Part shown: in pieces, positions 51,687 to 63,048 of the stretch
How positions within the stretch are numbered: position 1 is the first letter of the stretch
Layout: the number at the start of each line of letters is the position of its first letter
Position numbers and translations under genes: made by a program
Assembly: GCF_050436995.1 (NCBI RefSeq)
Contig: NC_134756.1
Span: 7,874,001 to 7,938,000, forward strand
Direction of reading: 5' to 3'
DNA from: Anticarsia gemmatalis
Lineage: Eukaryota; Arthropoda; Insecta; Lepidoptera; Erebidae
Length of the DNA stretch: 64,000 bases
Notes under the pieces: generated by a model
The model's database searches: none
The model's input: the letters and a program-made list of their open reading frames with translations, nothing else
What the model was told of the DNA's origin: nothing

Positions 51687-52788
51687 TTTATTATGTAGTA
51701 AAGGAATATTAGAGAAGGGAACATAGACTTGATGGGGAAGCAAATTCTGCCGCTAAATGGCCAGAAGCGAGCATTAAAGTTATTTATTCATTAATAATTA
51801 TAATTCTAGCGAATCCATATTATTCCAACCCACCACACAATAATAGTGGGACTTCACAGTTTAAGCATTTAGGATGTGAGTATCAATGTATAGAATTTGA
51901 AAGCATATTGAGTACCCGATTGAACTAGATTCGAAGGCACAAGAATCGGTATTTTATATACCGTACAAAATACTAAGTAGTATGTAAGTAAAGTAATTTG
52001 ATTTTCTCAGAGTTGTATAAAGTGGCGTGAGTTTAATTATGACAGCAGGTAACTAATTACTGCGTGTCGCTAATGTGATAAAATAGTTATGTACTGATGA
52101 GATAGAAAATAAGAAAGTGTGATGCGATCGAAAGAAAATATTATAACATATAATTTGTATGTGATGATTGTGTGTGAAGAGAAATCTTATTGAAGAATGA
52201 TAAATTAAACCGACTTATATAAAAAGCAATGTTCTTTTTTTTTGACTAATCGTTACGTATTATAAAACAAATTTCCCTAATACCCTTGCCGTGTGCCTGC
52301 CTGTTTGTGATACTTAAACTCTAATTCTAAAGATCGAATTTTCATGCGGTTTTTGGCTACAGATGGAGTGATTTTTGAGGAACATTGCAGTGTGTAAGTT
52401 GCAAAGGTTAACAAGGTATAATCGAGGCGAAGCCGGGGCTTGTGCCGGCTGCTCGTACCACATAATTTATATAACGTAAGTACCTAGGTACTTGTAAGTA
52501 TAAATAATATCTTTCTACACAGGTGTTAGTGCGTAACGTGCCTATCCATAAATATTTTTTCTAATCAGTAGGTACTTCAAACATTCATTTCCACAGGTTT
52601 CCATGAATAACTCTACTTTTTAGTCAACTACTTACCAAATTATTAACTCCACATGTATAATTATTTCGGTTATTAGGTTCGGTTGTAAATAACTTGGTTA
52701 CAAACGAACTAACAAGTTACACTAGTCTGGTAACTGAACTACTTAATCACTGAACATCCTGCAAACTTTTCCCCTTTTTTATTATCGA
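51687..52788. other. SLC22 3' UTR and flank
   Basis: AT-rich. An ATTAAA at 52204-52209 is a possible polyadenylation signal about 520 bases after the stop. Nothing else recognised. Confidence 0.4.
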
Positions 52789-53567
52789 CTAGCTGACCCG
52801 TGCGGCTCTGCTCGCGTGAATTTCGTACTGTTGCTTATTCGTTTGAGCACGCGAATTGCAAAGCACTCGATACACCTACACATAAAAATGCTAACAACTC
52901 TTTTGTAATCTAATGGTTATTTACGAAAGGGACCCGAAGGGCACACAGTGTGACACAGGCTCAGGCAAGCCTGATTTCCTGTGGTTACCTTCTTTCCGCT
53001 CTCGTCTGTATCCGTACCAGTTTACAGTGTAAAATATAATACCTTATTATAGACTGACCATTGCCCGTCTGGATTCAGAATATTATTATAGATACAGACA
53101 GACCTATCTGCGCCGGAGCTCTTCAAACGCGTAATAATGTAGGTATACTTGCGATGATACGTCCGAAACCGCGTAACCCGTAATTATTTTTTATATATCA
53201 TCCGTTGTTTATTTTTTAAAACCTACCACATACCTAGTTTGTTTCATAGCTATCCAATTTATTTATTTGATGCAACCAATTAATTTGATTACGTGTTACG
53301 AACTACAACGCCATCTGTTAGTTGCGGCGAACAACGACAACAAACGAAATTATTCAGTTTGCCATCTAGGATATCCCGACCGCACCGCAACCACGTAAAC
53401 CAACATTTATGTTTGAAAATCTTATAAATGCAAAGCCTGTTTCAAAGGTATTTTTTTTACAATAAAGCAATCAAAATAAATTAATTAGGAAAAACATGCT
53501 GTGTTGCGGTTTATAACGCCATCTATTGGTTGGTGCAAACAACAGGTATCAGGCAGGCGCCGCGTTA

Positions 53568-54382
53568 GGCCCAGCGCAGACAGACCGGAATAATCCTCGC
53601 GCGGTCTCGAGCATTATCTTTACGGCTCGCGGATGCTCGAGCATGCTTGCGACTGCTCGAGCCTGCGCGAGGAAAACTTTCTAGGTTACCATTCTTCATT
53701 AAACAGGCCAGTTTTCGTGAAAATTCGTCAACGATGGTAGACTGGGCCATGATTATAATTGCTCTTTTGACTGAAGAAGAATAAAAATGACGTTCTCTCT
53801 CTTTAAACTCAGTAACAACATTGAAATTTTTCGTACGATGCTCGCGCGTCCTCGAGTATGCGCGGGGATACCCGCGCATCCTCGAGGACGCGCGAGCATT
53901 TTTTGTCAGGTTCAAGCAATTATGCACTTTATTTTTATAAGTTTAAAGTTGATTTTCAAGTGCGTTAAAAAAATCCTCTCCGCTGCGCTCCTCTTGGTCT
54001 GCGCTGACCCTTAGGCCCAGCGCAGACCAAGAGGAGCGCAGCGGAGAGGATTTTTTTAGTGTCCTCGAGTATGCGCGGGTATCCCCGCGCATACTCGAGG
54101 ACGCGCGAGCATCGTACGAAAAAATTCAATGTTGTTACTGAGTTTAAAGAGAGAGAACGTCATTTTTATTCTTCTTCAGTCAAAAGAGCAATTATAATCA
54201 TGGCCCAGTCTACCATCGTCGACGAATTTTCACGAAAACTGGCCTGTTTAATGAAGAATGGTAACCTAGAAAGTTTTCCTCGCGCAGGCTCGAGCAGTCG
54301 CGAGCATGCTCGAGCATCCGCGAGCCGTAAAGAAAATGCTCGAGACCGCGCGAGGATTATTCCGGTCTGTCTGCGCTGGGCC
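53568..54382. mobile_element. Two Harbinger-like MITEs joined end to end as a large palindrome
   Basis: Outer ends GGCCCAGCGCAGACAGACCG and CGGTCTGTCTGCGCTGGGCC are inverted copies, flanked by TTA on both sides (53565-53567 and 54383-54385). TTA is a typical PIF/Harbinger target. In the middle, GGTCTGCGCTGACCC-TTA-GGCCCAGCGCAGACC looks like two element ends meeting at one TTA. The halves (53568-54010 and 54014-54382) are reverse complements, except that the left has about 70 extra bases near 53900-53965. Many CTCGAGC and CGCGAGC strings lie near the ends. Open frames through the arms are incidental. Confidence 0.75.
53966..54058. repeat. Central 41-bp perfect stem
   Basis: TAAAAAAATCCTCTCCGCTG at 53966 onward is mirrored by CAGCGGAGAGGATTTTTTTA ending at 54058. 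The arms are 41 bases with no mismatch seen, around an 11-base centre containing TTA. Confidence 0.85.
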
Positions 54383-54610
54383 TTAACTATGCGAATGTTG
54401 TGAAATGGATTGACGCCATCTATGGTCTCTTTAGGGAAACGCAGGTTCGAAAGATTTCTACGTATTTTTTTCAATTTTCTAAAAATCTATGAAATTTTAT
54501 GCGATAAAAAGTATCCTAAAAATTGCTCCACTACTAATTCTATGCATATACCAAATATCAGTGCATTCTATCCGGTAGTTTTTACGTGATAGCGACACAT
54601 ACAGACGGAG

Positions 54611-54629
54611 GACAGACAGACAGACAGAC
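54611..54629. repeat. (ACAG)n microsatellite
   Basis: About five ACAG units in the LINE-tail-like repeat region. Confidence 0.8.
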
Positions 54630-54746
54630 AAACAGAAAAGAAAATTATAAATTGCAGATTCGGTATCAGTATCCGTTACTAAACATCCCCCATTGGTTTT
54701 TTTTTAAATATATTCAATGTACAGAATTGACCTCTCTACAGATTTA

Positions 54747-54775
54747 TTAGTTAGTTAGTTAGTTAGTTAGTTAGT
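54747..54775. repeat. (TTAG)n microsatellite
   Basis: Seven TTAG units in a row. The repeat resembles a telomere-like tetramer but not the insect TTAGG pentamer. Confidence 0.85.
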
Positions 54776-56678
54776 GGTTAACCTAGTGTCGAATTTGCTG
54801 AAAAGCCGTTAACAAGGCTTAACGACTGTTATCTTAATTTTAAGAACTATACTTACCCACCTAGTCGATAAATCTGTTAGAAATAAAAAAGCCCTATTTA
54901 TCACAAGCAGTTTAACATAAAATTTGCTGAGTTGTATAATGTAATGCGTGCTTATTTTCCTCTTACTAGGTAAAGTAAGTAGAGGTTTATTACATTATTT
55001 ACATATTTTTCTATTGAGTCTTTAATGGGAGATGTTTGTACATACTTTAGCAGCAATATAACAATAATTTATATAATTTAGGATTAAATATCCGTCCACG
55101 TCTCTTTACTTTATAGTAAACATGTTAGATAATGATAAGGTGAGGTTAGTTTAATGCTAGTATCTCAACATCTTAATAATAATCTTGACAAGTGAAAAGC
55201 AACAGAATATAAGTGGGAATCAAGATAAAATTTAACGTCATCAAAACCTCACTGGATTTTTCTGCTCTCAGAAATGCAAAGGACCTATCAGGTACTTAAA
55301 TAAGATTTTTTATCTCTTTTTTTACTATCAAACTGATACAATCGATTGGTGATATTAATAAGATAAATTCATTGATAAGGTGCTTACAATATATTATTAT
55401 GTCACACAGCATTCAGCAAAAGTACTTTACGCGCTTGTAGGATTTTTCTACTTCTGACTTCAGTCTTCAGTTTGGTGAGCGATGATCCTGCATCTTGCAA
55501 ACTATATAGCACCTACATTATTTTTCGATCTAAGTTACGAGATCGAAATGATTTTCTATTCAAAAGCAGAAAATTCTGCTAAGAATAGTTGTAAAATGGA
55601 TGGCCCATTTTGTCTCTAACTAATATTTTTAATTACGAAATAAATAAATATAAATACCTACTTCCCATAAATAGCCCGCGACGACCTTCAAATATGTTTA
55701 AATACGCTCATAAGATGCCATATTGAGTAATGAAAAGAAAATTTCATACAACACGAACATATTGCACTATGTATAGCAAAGTTACCGTGAACTGTCAGGT
55801 ATTCATTATGTGTAGCTACTTAGTAAGTAAATACTACCGTTTTTCTGTCACGTGTTTGAATTAAATTATTAAATTGCTCCCACATGATGATACGGCAGCC
55901 TTGTACAAGGTTTCTCATATCAGAGATCTATTATCTGTCTTTCTCTGAGTTATCTATTTATTTAAGTAAATTTAATCCTTGGAATTATATTTAAAAATCA
56001 TTTTTTACTGCATGGTTTAGTTCACTATTTGTCAGTGCGTAGCTGTCACTTATCTATGTTTATCTTCATGTAGTTAGCGTAATTTACTAACCAAACAAAT
56101 CCTGAAATCCTTTAATAAGTATTTGTCTCCAACGCTACTAAAATTTGTCGAAAAAAACAAACCGTTTGGTTGTATAATTAAATACATTTATTTAATTATA
56201 TTTCATCAATATCAATTACATAATTCTAATATAGGTACATAGATTATTATGGTCTAAACATTCGATCAGTCCTAAATAAATTAAACCAGTCGGATTGGAA
56301 GTGGAATGCGCCTGCGATTCCAAATAGATCAATCAGGACTATCGTCACAAACTAAACACTAAAAAGATGTAAACTAAGTACTCAAAAAGTAATAAAAGAT
56401 CTAATAATCGATCTAACTTCTTAAGTGAAATAATATTCATTACATCCATTAAATATGTATGTATTTCAACATAAAATCAAACCATAAAGGTAATTTCTTT
56501 TAAATTTTTAACGGACATTGACCTACACAAACGACGTCGATGGTAGGTGTCTATGAATCCGTTAATAAAAAGAGTTTATAAATCTTTTAAATTTAAACAT
56601 AAGTGTAAACTCGTTGTCTTTGACTAAATCTTTGCTCAATGCTCAGACTATTCTTTACTATGGCAAATTCTTAAAGTA
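54776..56678. other. Intergenic region after the repeats
   Basis: AT-rich DNA between the SLC22-side repeats and the 3' end of the PRR11-like gene, including that gene's 3' UTR. No exon or recognisable element was seen. Confidence 0.4.
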
Positions 56679-59600
56679 TCATTTTGTTGTTACTTTATTG
56701 TGATTAGGCGTTGTTCCGTTTGGGAACTTGAGCGGTGACATTGGTCTAACTCGTGGAAGGGAATTAGCTCGAGGAGAATGTGGTGATCGGGAACACCTAG
56801 CTGCGGGATATGGCCGTGGTCGCAGCTCTTCTGCACTGCGGAAGGTATTTCGTGCTACTCGCCGTCTGTACAGGGACGTTACTGTCGTTTCTTGTAAAAG
56901 GCACCTGGAAACCCAAAGTTAATTAATGCGAGTCTTATTTGCGAGCACTATTCCAGTTATTCATTCCAGAACTGGACTGGAATAGTGACTGAACATTATT
57001 CCATCTCGAAACGGGTCTTAAATGATATACAAATTTAAAGGTTACTTGTAAATGGCGGTATCTTTTTATACTGACGTTAAGGTCATTATTGCGAGTACGA
57101 TTGCTGCGTAATTTGGCCGTTTTAAAAACGTCTGGTGCTATAACCGAAGGCTTTCCAAACACAACGGAAGAGACTACCATTACGAAAAATAGCACAGGTT
57201 ACTTACTTCTCCAGTTCAGTGAGTTGTTGTTTGGGAGTTGATGAAGCGACAGGCCGCGCTCGTCCCAACTTGGCACGAGTGGACTGAAGCATCTGTTGTG
57301 TCACGAGGGGCTGTTGACTGTCCTTGGCCGCAGGCTTTGACCGCACCGGATTGTCCTGAATATTGAAAATTGTAAAGTACAGTCTAAATTAAATTAAGTA
57401 ATTTTATACTTACTCCCGAACACCACAATTTTAGGAACACCATTATTTTGTTTTCAGAGCTGAAAGTTTATTTTAGTAATTGGTGGTATTCAAGTTATTT
57501 TTCTTAAGTTAAGCAATTTTTGACGCTGTTTATACAAGTAAAAACTAATAACAAACCTAATAGATAATCCAGTCGTACTAAATACCTATGTATATGTGTA
57601 ATTTGTAGTGTTTAAATAACTCAAAAAGTGTATTTTTTATTAACAATTAGCTTTAACAGTGATTGCACGTTTAAAGTATACGAAATACCAACTACAGTTG
57701 CCACTCAATTATCTGCTGTTTTTGCAATGTAAAGTGTCTGGGGGTTCGATTCCCACACAAACGCGTGAATTCCACGGTTCCGTGATTTGAAAACATACAT
57801 GATAAAAAGCCATCGTAGTGTATAAATAAATCACAAATCCATTAACTGCTCACTAACACAGGTACGGTCATTAACTAAGCAATGTTATCTGAGTCTGAAT
57901 CACAATTAATCCTGAGGTTAATAGATACTAAATAGGCAGAAGGTACTCATTATAGTTATTATGTCAAACTAATTACTCTATGAAAATGGGGTAATAAGGT
58001 CTTTTTGTAATTGTTACTTGAGTATTGATGACCTCCGTGACGCGGTCGGTGATAGTGGTGTATACGACTGCTACGCAGAGGTCTCGGCTTCGAATCACGA
58101 GTCAGGTCAAAAATTAATTCATGACTTAATCTGTCGAGAAATGCCTAGTAAATAGTCCGGTGTAAAGAACTAAGATGGTAGACATCCGTGTCTCAGAGAG
58201 CACTTTTTAACTATTGCATCGCACACTCTGTATTTCGTTTCTCTTCCATTATTCATAAGAATGCTGCTGGAGAAATCTAACGCAGTTCAGCGTTATCCGT
58301 AAATTGTAACATTTTTACCGTTAAAATGTGTTTAAGAACTTACTCTAGTTTTTCTCAACTTGACATTGGCAATATCTTGCGGAGTGATAGCGAGTCTTGG
58401 TCCAGCTATCCGGGGCGGCGCGGAGCCACATCGCGGTATAGTGTGTGCTCGAACTGGTAGCTTGGACGCAGGGGGAGGGGGAGGGGGTGGAGGCGGCGGG
58501 GGCGGCGGCGGTGGGGGAGGTGGCGGCGGTGGACAGGCAGTAGGTCTAACTGCCAGGAAGTCTTGGTTCCTGTTAAACATCAAGAGCCAAAATGATAATG
58601 TGTCAGTAAGTAGGTAATGTAGGTATATGACATAATTCATAAAAAGAAACTGCAATATTCTTTGAATCAAGCAAATGACAAAGTTGTAGCTCTTTGCTTA
58701 GACTTTCGATGAAAAACCAAATTAAACGGGAAGACCTTGCTTTGCAAAAAGTATTTATTTTCTTGATTTAAAAATGTTAATAAGTAGTTGGAGACCAATC
58801 CTTTCCCCTTTCGAGAAGAGACCCTTGCGTAGCAATGGGACATTCAAAGGCGGCAAAAAAAAACAGTTAAGATAGATCATACTATTCTGTTGTGAAGTTT
58901 TACCTGAGCTTACCCTCGAGTTGTTCCATTTTGTTCATCATCATCTTCATGGCTTCTTTCAAGCTCTCGTTTTCCTCTGCCAGCCGCGCCTGCTTCTTAT
59001 CCACCTCGGCTAAAAACTTTTTTAGTTCTTTCAGTTCATCAGAAGTTTCATTGTTCTGTTTCGTCACTAACGGCTCTCGAATGATGTCGGTGTAAAGGCC
59101 AGTGATGGATTGGTAGCCCTGAAGAAGAATCTAATTAATTTTGTATTTTAGTTTTCAATTCTATCATGAACGTATGAGAGCTTACATTACAGTACCACAA
59201 CCTCCAAAATAAAAAACATGCAAATGACGGCCCTCTGAAACTGGGTAAACGTATTTAAAGATTTTTATTTTGAACATAGCTTCTTGGTAATAAAAGTTGG
59301 TAGTTGGTCTACAGAAAACGTCATGATCGAGTTTATTGGTTATTTTTCCATAACCCAAAAATATGGCAAGATGTATTACAGAGGGCGAAACCACTTACGA
59401 TTATTCCTTCATATTATTTACCTACACAAGCAAACATTACTTAACGTGTCTTTGCATGGATGTCATGAGCCAAATAAACTCAATGCATGACGTCATTGCT
59501 GTCGGCATTTCATTGAAACATTTACCGGTTTTTTGCATGCGACAAATATCGTAAGTTCGATACCCGTTCACAAGAAATGTTGCTGGGTGCGACCTTTTTT

Positions 59601-62464
59601 GTAATTTATATGTAGTCAGTATAAAAAAACAAGGCTATGTGTACCATTTTTACCTCAAGCTTAATAAAAGTAAGTGACCAAAATGACCGTTTTATCTAAA
59701 ACAAAAAAACCAGTTCATAGATGCATTTACGCGTCATATACAATATCGTAACAAGGATATCCAGTTTCCTAGAATAAGATTTCTAAAGAATGTTAAGAAT
59801 GTACGAGTGCGCTGTGCGTATCACAAAGTGACGCTTTTAATTTAGTAGGCATATAATACCTACCTACAGTGCAGTCCCTTTGTGAACCGGTTGCAATTTC
59901 AAGTCCCATTCGAGACGAAAAAATAATAAACCAATAATTAAATCCTTGACTCCCGTTCTTATTTTGCTGGGACTGTCCTGATTTTGACGATATCCGCGTT
60001 TCAATATCATAATTATCTAATGCTTACAATTACCGGTAGGCAAAGATAGGATTCGGACTATAACTGCTCAATCTAGGGTGATTGTGATATTTCGAAGCTA
60101 CCTATAAGTTATTACGATAAGAAGGTTTTAACGCCTTTTCATTATTTCCTTAAATTGCAATGGCATTTAATATCACTGTCTAGTGGCTACATACAGTGTA
60201 ATTTGTGGACATTCCAGCAGTCTCGGGTTTATTACCGCAAAATGCAACGGTCACCAGACGCATTGATAGAGCGATGGTGACCTTCATAAGCATCCGCAGT
60301 AACTACCTTAATCATTGCTCGAGAAGAAGGGCACTACTTTTTTCATATTAAAAAGATATCGACGCGAGTGATACTCTGAACAAGAAATACCTACAACAAA
60401 CAGGTAAAATATATACAAGTGGCTGTCAAGGCTTTCGACCGGTATTATAGTTTAAATTTGAAGTAATCAAGATATTCAATATAGTCATACAGTGCAGTAT
60501 CGCAATCTCACAGCTGCATATAATCGACGTCAAGTTTTTGTTTTGATGCCCTTTAGACTAGATCAATCTATAAATAAATGAAATAATATGTTAATCTACA
60601 TTTTATTACTGGTTGGCTACTGAATATTGGATACGAATATGTACTAGATTATGAAGTCGGGAGGCCTTTAACTAGTGTAGTGAGAGAGCCTCGGAGTCGC
60701 GTGCATTTCAACCGGATAAACACACGACTCCTAGTGTCTCTACCCGGTAAAGGTCATAAAAATGGTTAGTAGATCGCTGCATTTTAAGAACCTACGAACC
60801 TCGCATGGTGTTTAGTAACACTTATAAGACTAGGTAAGTAATCTTTCTGTATCAAGTCACCGGTAAACAAACTTATAAAAGAAAGTCAAGATACTAACTA
60901 CCTTTCTGCCAATCCATGCACACAGGTCGACAATCCTCCATGGTTTAGACTTGTTATTCCGCCGGTAATTCTTCTCCTTCCGAGGTGTTCCTGCTGACAA
61001 CATAAACCACTCCATTTCACTTAACTGTCCCGTGTCTAATGCACACTCAATCTCCAACTCAACTTTAATATTGTTATGAGCCAGGGTACCCATCATAAAG
61101 ACAACAAATTATAGCAAAAATAGTTAATATTTTCATTAAAGTCTAGTCTATATTCGCTTGTCCAAACACGATCGAATGTTTGTAAAGATTTCGCGCTTTA
61201 TGACCTGTCGCAACGGCCGTTACAACCAGACTTGAATGTCCAGGCGGATCGATGATGTCACTACTATATTAGCAGCTGACTGAACTAAGATGTTTGCAAC
61301 AAAAAGAGTTATCAAGTGGCTACAGTGTGATAATAAGTTCAAGTTGTTAAACTATCCCCAGTTAGTAAATCGTCATACGCGTACTTGCATGCATTCTTAT
61401 CTAAATGTCATGGTACCTTGTAGGCACATATCTGGTGCAGTTTAATCGTGTTTACGTCCATTTATTGATGTGTAATTAATAGGCCAAAACTGAACAATTT
61501 TTTTGAGTATCAATGCCTGGCTATTTGGCTCGGAACGGACATTGAGTTTTCTATAATAATAAGGCCATGGTACCTATGGGTCATGTATGTAGTTTCTGAC
61601 AATAGATTGCCTGATACATAATAGCAAACTGAATCGCATTATTTACAAAGACCCCATTATTTGCTGTACCAGGTACCTACCTACGTATAGAGATTATATA
61701 AGGGCTATCTGTGACTATTCAGAATGTAGTGCATTTTTTTTCTAATTTGATAGTGATTTAAAGTTACCTGGTGTAAGAGAAAGGTTATCTGAATGATTTC
61801 GTTTGTTGAAATTCGTAATTCTTCGTGACCGTTGAAGAGCATCCTTGAATAAGTTTGAGTCAGACTTCAATCGTCTTTTCCGAATTTTGTAAGACTGATT
61901 GCTGTTAATAGACTTAAACGACACCTCTGAATTGCTCGATAGTTGAGAAGAAGACTGTTCTAATCTATGTTTAGATTCTGTCAAATCAGATGTGCTAGAT
62001 GAGCACGACTCGGTACATTTCGTCTTTTTCCAGGGCCGTTCTTGTTTATGTTCCGCATCACTGGAATCTCGTCTATAGCGTTTACTTCCCAAAGATTGCT
62101 CGGAATTGTCATTTGAAGTTGAGTCTTGCAGATTAAAGTCTTTGCTAAAGGAAAGACTCACGTCAGCGTAACTGCATTCAACAGGCAGACTCAAATAGAT
62201 ATCCGTTTGAGTAGAACTGTGTGTTGTGCTCCCAAGTTCGGGACTAGGGTCGTCAGCAACCATTATGCTCACAAAAGGTGGCGTCTTGATCAATTCCTTT
62301 TGTTTATTATCATGAATTGTGTGGAAACTAGGATCCCATGATGTATTAAACGTCTCCGGTATAGAGCTTTTCCTAATTACTTCAGGAGAATTTACAGAAA
62401 ATTCACTTTCCTCGGACGTGTCAATCACAGCAATCATTAAATTTTCATCCTTTTCAAACGGCAT
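56679..62464 (-). CDS. Proline-tract protein, PRR11-like, 6 exons
   Basis: Exons: 62464-61768, 61062-60902, 59118-58904, 58569-58344, 57355-57207, 56904-56679; phases agree, 1674 nt, 557 aa. The N-terminal 230 residues are Ser-rich and disordered with basic patches, suggesting a nuclear protein. Then come PWRIVDLCAWIGRK, a helical/coiled stretch (ELKELKKFLAEVDKKQARL), 21 prolines (371-391), ITPQDIANVKLRKT (419-432) and LVTQQMLQSTRAKLGRA. This order matches vertebrate PRR11, a cell-cycle protein: tryptophan segment, coiled coil, poly-Pro, ITVKDLLTVKLKKT, LTPVMTQALRRKF. The PRR11 link is from memory and moderate. The weakest join is the exon 2 acceptor, AATATTAAAG, with a poor pyrimidine tract; ATG at about 61094 could instead start a shorter protein. 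Exon 5 ends inside what would read AAG TAA if unspliced. Confidence 0.65.
57685..57800 (+). mobile_element. tRNA-derived SINE, family C, copy 2
   Basis: GCAATGTAAAGTGTCTGG, a B-box-like GGGGTTCGATTCCCACA and ACGCGTGAATTCCACGG follow the same order as at 45360-45520. It lies in an intron of the PRR11-like gene, opposite to transcription. Confidence 0.5.
58028..58200 (+). mobile_element. tRNA-derived SINE, family D
   Basis: GACCTCCGTGACGCGGTCGG resembles an A-box region and CGGCTTCGAATCACGAGTC a B box. They are followed by AAATAGTCCGGTGTAAAG. Single copy in this window, inside an intron of the PRR11-like gene. Confidence 0.5.
60665..60755. repeat. Imperfect inverted repeat
   Basis: CTCGGAGTCGCGTG is opposed by CACACGACTCCTAG, and CCTTTAACTAGTG by TACCCGGTAAAGG, giving a long imperfect stem. 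Possibly an old MITE; it lies in an intron of the PRR11-like gene. Confidence 0.4.
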
Positions 62465-63048
62465 CTTTGCTGTCGCAGAAATTATGCCAGTTCTTAAAAC
62501 TCCTTTAGAGTACAAAAGGTATTTTTATATCACTTTAAACGTAAAGTTAATTTTAAAGCTAAACTGAACACTTTTTCCCTTTAAATTATTTGTCATTCAT
62601 ATTAAGTTTTGCACGGTGTTTGCTAATTGCATAGTAAAACTACCCACACATTTTCGTATAATGTTTGTAATTCAATCAAATTTTAATTATCCAATGATAT
62701 TGGTCTAGATAATTGATAAAATACATTTGCATTTCATATTAAATTCTTACTACTAATAAACCACTTAATTAATATCAATTAAATGTATACCTACCTATTA
62801 AAGCTCCGAGATCTTTTATTCAAATGAATGTGTATTAAAAAAGTTACGTCCTAAAAATTCCGAACGAGAAATCAGCTGTTTTCTGCAATGTCAAAATGAC
62901 AATATAATATTGTACAATCAATATTTTTAACCACAAGCTTCTCTATTAGTTTTTTATATTAATTTCCATTAATTATTTGTTTGTGTACTTAGAACGCCCA
63001 ATATTTTATAAACGCCTTAATTCTAGTAACTTTCTGTTGACAATAAAA
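62465..63048. promoter_or_regulatory. Divergent promoter region of the PRR11-like and bre-4-like genes
   Basis: Only 584 bases separate the two opposed start codons, so the 5' UTRs and both promoters must fit here, perhaps shared. TGTCA-aaa-TGACA lies at 62889-62901, about 150 bases from the bre-4-like ATG. No TATA box is obvious. Confidence 0.5.

Larger units (their letters stand above)
52790..54720. repeat. Degenerate LINE-tail-like repeat region, split by a Harbinger-like pair
   Basis: It begins GACTAGCTGACCCGTGCGGC, the start typical of moth non-LTR 3' tails. Farther on, CGCCATCT recurs at about 53310, 53519 and 54413 in similar contexts (ATCTATTGG, ATCTGTTAG, ATCTATGG). It ends with (CAGA)n and CATCCCCCATTGG. 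The element at 53568-54382 is inserted within it. No coding sequence survives. Assignment is from memory. Confidence 0.4.

Noticed and set aside
53565..54474. Open frames of 75-120 codons on both strands
   Set aside because: They are mirror images produced by the palindromic Harbinger-like arms and contain no transposase motif.
56728..56922. Plus-strand frame of 64 codons
   Set aside because: It is antisense to the last exon of the PRR11-like gene, which fits by phase.
58360..58617. Plus-strand glycine-rich frame
   Set aside because: Antisense of the 21-proline tract in the PRR11-like exon 4.
61742..62515. Reading the first PRR11-like exon as a complete single-exon gene
   Set aside because: A good donor (CCAG|GTAACT) precedes the stop and downstream exons fit in phase. 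The upstream extension to 62515 begins at TTG, so the ATG at 62464 was preferred.
62889..62901. TGTCAAAATGACA as a transposon end
   Set aside because: No inverted partner or target duplication was found nearby; kept only as a possible promoter motif.
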